This document shows positions 20,588 through 27,387 of a stretch of DNA of 27,387 nt, in pieces. Made by a program: the position numbers and the translations under genes. The notes beneath the pieces were generated by a model. That model made no database searches. It worked only from the letters and a program-made list of their open reading frames with translations, and was not told the origin of the DNA. Within the stretch, counting starts at the first letter, position 1; each line of letters begins with the position of its first letter. Source of the DNA: Linderina pennispora (lineage: Eukaryota > Kickxellomycota > Kickxellomycetes > Kickxellales > Kickxellaceae); NCBI RefSeq assembly GCF_002104995.1, contig NW_024468381.1, positions 1 through 27,387 on the forward strand, given 5' to 3'.

Positions 20588-23021
20588 TCAGGATTCTTCG
20601 TCCTCGTGCTCCTTGGCCAGGCTAATCGCATCCAGATCCATATCGCTCTGGGACCCGCCGTCAATGCCAAGGGTCTCTTGGGTGAGCTTATCATGCATGC
20701 TCATCTTCTTTGCGGCGGCCAGAACCCGGACACTCTTGCGCTTCCTTGGCGGAGGAATCTCGCGGAACGACAGCGACTCGGGGTTGTACTGAATGTAGAT
20801 CTTGCCCAACGTGCCATCGAACCGGTTCTTCAGCACATTCATATAGCGGATCTTGCTCTCGGCAGCGCCGTACTTTTGCAGCACCACTACATTGTCCGCC
20901 TCCTGCGTGACCTTGGCGGACCCAAAGATCGAGTTTAATGTCAATGTCGGCCGCCGGCTGGTCCTTGCGCAGATGCGCAACCACCGTGATATGCACGTTC
21001 TCCTCGGTCGCAAACTGGCGGAAGGTCGCGATCGCCGAGTCCTGTGCCTCGTACTTGTCCATGCCCTTCGCCTGCATGCTCATCATGAACTGCAGGTTGT
21101 CGATGATAATGTGCTTGACGTCGTACGCGTACACCGCATGGCGCATCGTGTTCAGCACCGTGCGCGGCTTGGTGCTGCCGTGGAACTTTAGGAAGTACAT
21201 GGGCATCTGCTCAAACCGCTGCGACCAGAACTCGACCTCGCCCGGCGACTTTGTGATATCACGCTTCGCCAACTGGCTCATCATCCGCGTTGCCAGACGC
21301 CACATTTGGGATCTCGAAGCTGCCCCACAGTGTGCTGACATTGGACTTGCAGAAATCCAGCGACATCTGCGACAACACGGTGGTCTTGCCGCAGCCGGTC
21401 GGCCCGCTCAGAATCGTCAGCTCGCCTGGACGCAGCCCCTTGAAGCACGAGTTCCCAGCCCGGCAGATCCGTGCTCTCGACCCCGCGGATCAGATCCGGA
21501 TTATTGACCTCAAATTTGACTGCCTCCCGCAGCGCTGCAAAGTCCAGGACCTTGTCGTGCCGCTCGGGACGTGCTTGGTCAACCATCTCCTTCAGGTCGT
21601 GGCCGCGCGCCAACGCAATGCTTGCGGACTTGGGGCCCTGCGGATTGTCGCCCCGCGAATGCACTGTCAGGCACCGGTCGACGCCCAGCTTGCGGGTGAT
21701 CAGCCGCGCTGCCTCGGCGCCCTGGTGGTCGTCGTCCAGCCACACGTATATGCGCTCGAAGCGCTCCAGCGCGCGCATCGCATCCAGTGGCAGCTGGTAG
21801 GCGTTGCGTGGCAGGGAGACTGCCGGAATGCCGGTTTCCTGGTATGCTGCCACGGCGTCCAGCTCGTGCCCAGTCAGAATCACCTCCGAGCTGCCTGACG
21901 AGTCAGCGATGTGGAAGCCAAAGAGTCCTGGCTGCGTCGCATCCACTGGGTAGTACATCTCGATGTCGGCTGTGTTCCAGCCGACAATCTTTAGCTGGAC
22001 TGTGTGGTATTCGGACTGGGCCGATTCGCCCGATGCCCCGCTCGAGTCGGCTCCAGCATCGCTGCCAGCAATGTCCTTCAGCATGCTGGACAGTGCTACC
22101 GAATGGTGCTGCTGCTTGCCGTTTGCTGCCAGCCCGCCCATCTGCTCACCGTCCTTAATAAAGCTGTTGGTGCTGTATGCGGTGCGTGGGAACACCAGGC
22201 ACGGTACAGAGTTGTCATTGCCATCCACTAGTGAGCCCACCCTGTGCAGAACTTTCTTCCCTGGGTCCACATACCCCAGAGCCACGCCAAACTCGCGCAG
22301 CGCCTCAGGCTTCAGCCGCAGCTGCCCCTTCTCAGTGCCCGTCAACGTCCCATAGATATGCTCGTGCCTGACCAGATTATGCTGCAGCTTGGTGAGCAGA
22401 TCCTCGGCAAAGTAAAATGGGGCCGGATCAGCCGTGTTGCGCTTCGGGATTGTGTTTTTGAACGGCCGCCGGTTGGCCAGCTGCACGTACTTGTCCCAGG
22501 AGCCTTGGTCGAAGCAGCTTGTGCAGACAAACGACCCCGTGTGTGTGTTTCAGATGCGCGCTATACGCTAGCCGCGCCGGCTTGCCCGGGGAGCACGACG
22601 GACACTTTACCATCAGCTCGTCGGCCTTCATGCCCGCACGTGCCCGCTGCCGCGTCTTCTTTAGAAATTTGCGGATCTGCTGTGCCACCTCTGCCTTGGC
22701 TTCTTCGTGCTTGCATGGATCGCTCTGACAAGTACTGCTGCCATGAGACGGCCCGTGCTTGCTGGAGTCCGATGGCGAAGAGGCAGAGGCAACCTTTGTC
22801 TGGAATGGATCCAGGCTGCTCGCGGGCTGCCGGAATGGATCAGCTGTCTCCTTCTGCTCTTGCTCGTCCACCAGCAGGTCGTTTGGCCGGATGGTTGCCA
22901 GCCCGCGTCTGGGTGAACTGCTGTATGAAAATCTTTGCCGGCTGACTCCGAGTGTGCGCACCGAGCTATCGCTCGACTGGCACTGTCTGCGGATCGCCTG
23001 CGACACGGTCCTTCTGAGCAT
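20588..23021 (-). CDS. TWNK: Twinkle-like mitochondrial primase-helicase
   Basis: This T7 gp4-like replicative helicase of mitochondrial DNA starts at ATG 23019-23021 with an Arg/Ser-rich, acid-poor N-terminus typical of mitochondrial import ([22 protein letters not shown]). Two zinc-knuckle-like pairs follow (VKCPSC; FVCTSC across a frameshift). The toprim primase core shows [14 protein letters not shown] and [10 protein letters not shown]. The RecA-like helicase shows Walker [27 protein letters not shown], Walker [11 protein letters not shown] and [18 protein letters not shown], ending in a charged tail at TGA 20588-20590. Four frameshifts (near 22536, 21455, 21305, 20937) are each one extra base in a short homopolymer of a highly conserved stretch. 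The gene is visibly GC-richer than the cluster to its left. Confidence 0.95.
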
Positions 23022-23574
23022 TGTGTTGGATTTCTAACCCTGGAAATATGCTGCTGGAATACAAATGAAGAAAAAAGAGGTGGTGTCGGTAAAAGAAAAA
23101 AAAAGCAAGGAGCTGGCTGTAAATCAACAAACTTTTTATTTTCTGATGCAAGCAAAACCAGGCTGCATTATTCCTGCAAGAATCGCGCGGTGATCTGCCC
23201 ACAATCGCTTCTTACTAATTTGATGATTCGCTTTGGCCGCTCTGTGGTGCTTGCCTTCGCTGCACTGGTCACCAATTACTGGGCTACCCGCCCGCCACAC
23301 CCGCACGTCTACTTCGAAATGAGGAGCCCGGTCCATGCATAGTGTATACGAGAATAGGCAGCGGTTGTTGATAGGATGCCGCTCAATGAAAAGCTTGGCA
23401 ATGTCGGGGATGTTTCAGTGGCAGCCCTTTTGTTCCACCCAGCATGTGGGGTATCAATAAAAATATTGCAAATCTCATATTGAACAAGTAGAGGCTGTAT
23501 ATGACAATGCTTATCAGCATATTGTTGCTGCTGCTATTCCAGAATATATTTCAGTGTTCATATCTCGCAACTAG
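23022..23574. other. Intergenic region upstream of Twinkle
   Basis: This stretch contains the Twinkle 5' flank with A-rich and T-rich tracts, and an AATAAA at 23456-23461. A 39-codon plus-strand frame (23223-23342) with a hydrophobic start is present but has no further support. Nothing else is recognisable. Confidence 0.4.
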
Positions 23575-24061
23575 ATACAGGATTTTATAGTCGAGAATGT
23601 GTCTGACCGTTGGCCTGCTACGAAGCTCAGGAGAAAGCTCGGTCCAGATCCAGTGCTGGATCATGGGCAATTGGAGTGCGCCGATGGCCCGACACCATGC
23701 GCCGATTCATGGCAAGGGATGGCGCGACAAGTTCAAGCACCATGGCTTTGAAGTCTATCTGATCGACGAATTCCAGACATCGTCGATGTGCCCGTTCTGC
23801 TGGGAAAAGTCGCTGCAGACATCCCGGCATGCTCCCAACCCGCGGCCCTACCAGAGATTGAAGAACCCAACTGTGAAGTGCCATGGCCTTCACCGCTGTA
23901 CAAGCGAGCCATGTAAGCGGACCATGGCACAAGACAGGCGGGCCTATTCGTCTCGGCTCTTGAACCGCGATCTCGCAGCAGTTCTAAGCTTCAGACTCAT
24001 TTTCCAAACTAGCAGCCGAGCTCGCATCGCGAGCAAAGTAATTCTAGTAGTAGCCTCATGA
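23575..24061 (+). pseudogene. Fanzor / TnpB-like (OrfB zinc-ribbon) nuclease remnant
   Basis: This is the C-terminal part of a eukaryotic TnpB-like protein of the kind carried by DNA transposons; intact members are RNA-guided nucleases. Seen: KLRRKLGPDPVL, then one offset later MGNWSAPMARHHAPIHGKGW, YLIDEFQTSSMCPFCWEK (first zinc-ribbon Cys pair), NPRPYQR, CHGLHRC and EPC (second pair), and LLNRDLAAVLSF, which holds the final RuvC Asp (codon 23969-23971). An in-frame stop at 23572-23574 ends the readable part, so the N-terminal half with the first RuvC acidic residues is missing. I found no terminal repeats or target duplication. It sits between the Twinkle promoter and the 3' end of the membrane protein gene. 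Either a truncated relic or, less likely, a fragment of a longer gene damaged by errors. Confidence 0.8.
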
Positions 24062-24139
24062 ACATAAATCGTATCTGTTAATATGCACTTGCCACCGGCG
24101 GAAGCTGCCACATAGTTCCAGTAACACATGTATTTTTTT

Positions 24140-26138
24140 TCATGGTGCCGAGTCCCACCTCCGTTCATTATAGATGCAGCACGAAATAACCGCAGCAAGC
24201 ATGAACATTAGCCCCCAATGCTCGGTAACAAACGGCCACAGAACATGCGGATTCTGCTCATGGCTATCCAGCTCCCACAGACGCAAAGTGCCAGACGCCG
24301 ATAGCGCCAATAGCCTTGTGACCTCCATCAGTTTCTCGCTGCCGTCATCCTTGGCCGGGGTCATCTGCGTCGAGTCGAAATGCAAAAACCTCAAGCACGT
24401 GGTCGTCGACTGCTGGTGCGTCGAGACCGAGAACCTCTGGGACACGGCAAACGGATTGTCCGGCGTGACAAACGTGTCGTCCCAGTGCACGCCGGCTGCC
24501 AGGGCGCTCGGCTGCCAGGTAAGCTTCAACTGCCACTGGAATGCGTCGGTCTCGCCCTCATTCAGCACATCAATCGAGGACTCGGGCTCAGTAGCCACAA
24601 GCGGCAGTAACGCGCTATCATGGAAATAGCGGCGGTAATCCAATATGCGCTTCGACGACGGCACCTGCACGCGCGAAAATATAAACAGCTCGTCGTCTAC
24701 TTGTGCTCATTGCCAGCATGGCGCCGCTCTCGTCCAATGTCATGTTCACCGCCACTGGCCGAGTTCAGCGTGCTGACGTACGGCAGGCGCGACTCGCGCA
24801 TCCGCTGGAACTGCCAGCACGTCGCTGCTGCCGTGTCTGGAACCACAGCGTGTCCACCGCCACCGCGATATCGGTCGCCTTGAAATAACAGCGCCGTGGG
24901 TCAGTCCGGCCTGCTCGCAGAGCGCGGGTCGTGCACGATACGCAGTTCGTCGCGCGACAGACCAGAGAACTGCTGGTGCACTGGCAGCCGGTAGCGCTTC
25001 ATTGACCGGGCCTTCCAGCGGTACGCCTTGGTCGAGTTCTGGATCAGCTGAAGGAGAAAAAGAACGTGTCGCCCGAGGTCGTGCCGCGCGCCAAAAACAC
25101 GTCCACCGAGTGGCCAGGCCGCGTGGAATGCAGCAGCAGCAGGTGCGACTGGTGGCCGACATCGCGCTGCAGCTCGCGGATCTCGGGCCCGAGCGTCTGC
25201 ACCATCTGCGAACCATCTGCCACCAGCGAGCCATCCGCAGCCGTGGGCAATTCGAGCATCCGGAATCTGACAATATCGTCCAAGCGTGAGTACACGATCG
25301 TGCTGCGCGCCAGCGAAAACTCTGTCACGTCAAGAGTGCCTGGCAATGTGTAGTCGACGAATTGCATCATCTGGCCTGCCGGACCCACGCCAGAACGAAA
25401 AGTCTCTGCTGGAGTAGACTGAATCAGCAAAGTCGTTGCCGTCGTTCGGACACAGATGCAGGGCCACTGCAGCATTCGTAATGTCAAGGATCTCGTTGGC
25501 ACTCACGGGCCGACGGCTCTTGTGCCACCAGTCCTCGCCGACCCTCCCTCATCGCACCGTCAAAGAACGGCGTGCGCTCAAGCCTCTCCAAGTCGTATAT
25601 CCGCGTCTTATACGAGATCGTCTCGTCCCTGGGTATGTAATACAGAACAGCCAGCCTTCTCGGCGAGTACTTGCTGTCGGCGCCCCTCAGCCGCGTCCGA
25701 TCAAAATGCACCAGCTTCACGGGCCCCGGCAGCCTATCCGCAAACACCAGCTCCCAGCGTGCCTCGTTTCCGCATACCGCCAACGAATTCTAGCCGTTTC
25801 CGATACACCTTCCAATAGCCCGGCCAGGGGCTCGCCGGCCGCGTTGTCTTGAACTCGGTGTGCAGGCGAATATGCAAAAGGCCGTAGCGCAGGTCGGTGA
25901 CCCGGGTTCTTGTACCCGGTCGTGCTCGTCAGGTATTTGCCGGGCTCGAGCCAGTGGTGGTCCTGGTTGCGCTCGCCAGGTGTGTTGTGTTGGTTTGGCG
26001 CAGCTGCAGCGTATTCTCCGTCTCATGCACCAGGCGTGTGGTTGGAATGGGCTGCCGATTAAACCAGGCCAGAATGAAAATGTATGCGGCGCCTACAGTC
26101 AGCAACAACGCTTGCCGTGCTCGCAATCCAAGGGCCAT
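24140..26138 (-). CDS. Membrane protein with WD40/beta-propeller-like segments, function unknown
   Basis: The start ATG at 26136-26138 opens with a signal-anchor (LLLTVGAAYIFILAWF, residues about 10-27). The C-terminal frame (24140-24670) is clean and ends with a second hydrophobic segment, LMFMLAAVISCCIY, then NERRWDSAP and TGA. Between them, across many frameshifts, are blade-like pieces: VNMTLDESGAMLAMST, LLALSASGTLRLWEL and DVTEFSLARSTIVYSRLDD. These suggest a beta-propeller facing one side of a membrane, held by N- and C-terminal anchors. Other readable pieces: KTRIYDLERLERTPFFDG, DLRYGLLHIRLHTEFKTT. Length would be about 660 residues. I do not recognise the family. It is divergent from SNX3 and GC-rich like the other housekeeping genes. 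At least five frame changes occur, so the exact protein is uncertain. Confidence 0.55.
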
Positions 26139-26805
26139 TCTATTATTTTGGTCGAGTGTAGAAGAAAAACTAAAAGTACGGAATGGAAATAGAGATGGGC
26201 TATGAGGAAAGAAGAAGAAATGGCTGCCAAGAACCCTGCACGCCGGCTCTGACCAAAAATATTATTACGGGCTTTGGCCCAGTGGGAAAAAAAGTATGAG
26301 CACATAAATGGCGCCATATTCACAGCGATGTAACGGCTTGCGGTTTGATCGTTGCAGACTCAGGACGAACGGTGGGTGTGCGCTACATGCAGCGTGTTGA
26401 CAGAAGGGCCTTCTGCATGTACGAGGATAGTGACCAAGAGAGCATTTTGACAAGGCAATTGGTAACTCTGTGTCGTCATCACCCGTATCAGAGAGCCAGA
26501 GCCCTGCCATTTCATGTTCAATTCAACACGCCGCCGACCAATTCCCCCTGCCCGATGACACACGCCATGGGCACATCCTACTTCATGTATCTGGGCCTCA
26601 CTGGACACTCACATGCTGCCACGACCAGGAGCGGGCTATGCGGCGATCACCATGGCAATCAAGGATCAGGGCGGGGAACACGTGATCGGCACCAAGCTTG
26701 CCGATTGTTTTAATAGCAGCCCCCACACAAGCCTACCTGCAACCACTATTTCCCCTTCTCCCTAATCGGCTCCAGTGACGCATCCCACATTTAAATAGCA
26801 CGAAA
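26139..26805. promoter_or_regulatory. Divergent intergenic region between membrane protein and SNX3
   Basis: These about 670 bases hold both 5' flanks. An AT-rich block with an A7 run lies near 26284-26300, and a pyrimidine-rich leader (CCCCTTCTCCC, about 26752-26762) precedes the SNX3 start. Open frames across it (26345-26713 and others) have no recognisable domain. Confidence 0.4.
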
Positions 26806-27263
26806 ATGTCTGCGCATTCCCGAGCGTTCGGAGCCTCCACACGCCTAGCAACACGAGAGCAGACGGCCGACGAGCTGTACGGCGAGCCAGAGAACTTTTT
26901 GGAGGTGGAGGTGCGCAACCCGGCGACGCACGGGTCGGGCCGCAGGATGTTTACTGACTACGAGATCGTGTGCCGCACCAATATCCCGGTGTTCAAGTTC
27001 AAGACGTCGGCGGTGCGGCGGCGGTACAGCGACTTTGAGTGGTTCCGCGATATGCTGGAGCGGGAGTCGTCGGGTCAATATTCCGCCGCTGCCGGGCAAG
27101 GTGTTTACCAATCGGTTTGCCGACGACGTGGTGGAGGCGAGGAGGGAAGGGCTGGAGCGGTTCCTGCAGATAGTCGGGCCATCCGCTGCTGCAGACCGGG
27201 AGCAAGGTGCTGGTGGCGTTTATCCAGGACCCGAACTTTGACAAGGAGACGTATATCATGTAG
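26806..27263 (+). CDS. SNX3: Sorting nexin 3 / Grd19 (PX-domain retromer adaptor)
   Basis: SNX3 binds PtdIns3P on endosomes and helps retromer recycle cargo to the Golgi. The ATG at 26806 gives about 151 residues, the family's usual size, made almost wholly of the PX domain. Seen: [18 protein letters not shown], the PI3P-binding [18 protein letters not shown], the proline loop IPPLPGKVF, a basic helix [14 protein letters not shown], and the family end [17 protein letters not shown] then NFDKETYIM before TAG 27261-27263. Two breaks (near 27073 and 27178) are one extra base each, the second in a G-run, inside strongly conserved motifs. They are almost certainly sequencing errors. Confidence 0.94.
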
Positions 27264-27387
27264 CTGCTTTTCTTTTACCTTCTATTCAAATTAAACCAGA
27301 CATGTTGGCGACCGCGCTGGATGGGCGCTCCATGGCCGCCTGGAAGACAAGCAGCAGGAACTTTTCCAGGACTCGGAGCTATTGAGA

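Noticed and set aside
20606-22371. Several plus-strand frames of 100-200 codons across the Twinkle gene
   Set aside because: They are antisense shadows of a GC-rich coding sequence, and the minus strand shows all Twinkle motifs.
23223-23342. 39-codon plus-strand frame with a hydrophobic start
   Set aside because: It is short and has no homology pattern or leader signal that I can defend. The downstream AATAAA at 23456 is weak support only.
624-27263. Programmed +1 ribosomal frameshifting as the reason for the many +1 breaks
   Set aside because: The break sites share no common slippery sequence, occur several times per gene, include a few shifts in the other direction, and mostly fall on short homopolymers. 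Insertion-biased sequencing error explains them more simply.
27264-27387. Possible end of a convergent minus-strand gene at the right edge
   Set aside because: A short open stretch exists, but frames on both strands are open and too short to judge.
1-27387. CRISPR array, rRNA or tRNA genes, long tandem repeats
   Set aside because: I saw no regularly spaced repeats, no rRNA-like blocks and no convincing tRNA cloverleaf by eye. A tRNA scan would be needed to exclude tRNAs firmly.

Overview
The window reads as nuclear DNA of a filamentous or early-diverging fungus. The evidence is a type I fungal fatty acid synthase with one short spliceosomal intron (GT...AG with a TACTAAT branch site), a self-sufficient P450-reductase fusion of the P450foxy/BM3 type, a Fanzor (eukaryotic TnpB-like) relic, a SNX3/Grd19 gene and a Twinkle-type mitochondrial primase-helicase. 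Ascomycete and basidiomycete yeasts and moulds generally lack Twinkle, so I infer a non-Dikarya lineage; Kickxellomycotina/Zoopagomycota is my best guess but is not proven by the sequence.

Layout. 3-155 (+) is the tail of an unidentified gene. 624-4203 (-) is a P450-CPR fusion with an unusual N-terminal extension of about 100 residues. A 1.1 kb divergent intergenic region follows. 5321-16341 (+) is one giant gene for a fatty acid synthase whose beta part (AT-ER-DH-MPT) runs straight into its alpha part (end of MPT, ACP, KR, KS) and stops before any phosphopantetheinyl transferase domain. 16807-18261 (-) is a BAHD-type acyltransferase. It is divergent from 18909-20484 (+), a membrane-anchored microsomal P450. 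This block (P450foxy, dedicated FAS, acyltransferase, P450) looks like a biosynthetic cluster for an oxygenated, esterified fatty-acid-derived product. To the right lie genes of more GC-rich composition: Twinkle (20588-23021, -), a Fanzor remnant (23575-24061, +), a membrane protein with WD40-like segments (24140-26138, -) and SNX3 (26806-27263, +).

How the cluster could work: the FAS makes an acyl chain, the fusion P450 (family known for sub-terminal fatty acid hydroxylation) oxidises it without a partner reductase, the second P450 oxidises further, and the acyltransferase esterifies a hydroxyl. The product is unknown.

Reading caution: nearly every gene, including conserved housekeeping genes, is broken by single-base frameshifts. 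The six I resolved in Twinkle and SNX3 are all one-base gains, most of them at short homopolymers, and most of those I resolved in FAS-beta, the acyltransferase and the P450 go the same way. This looks like insertion-biased sequencing or assembly error rather than gene death. I therefore give gene extents across frameshifts and treat the genes as probably intact in the organism.
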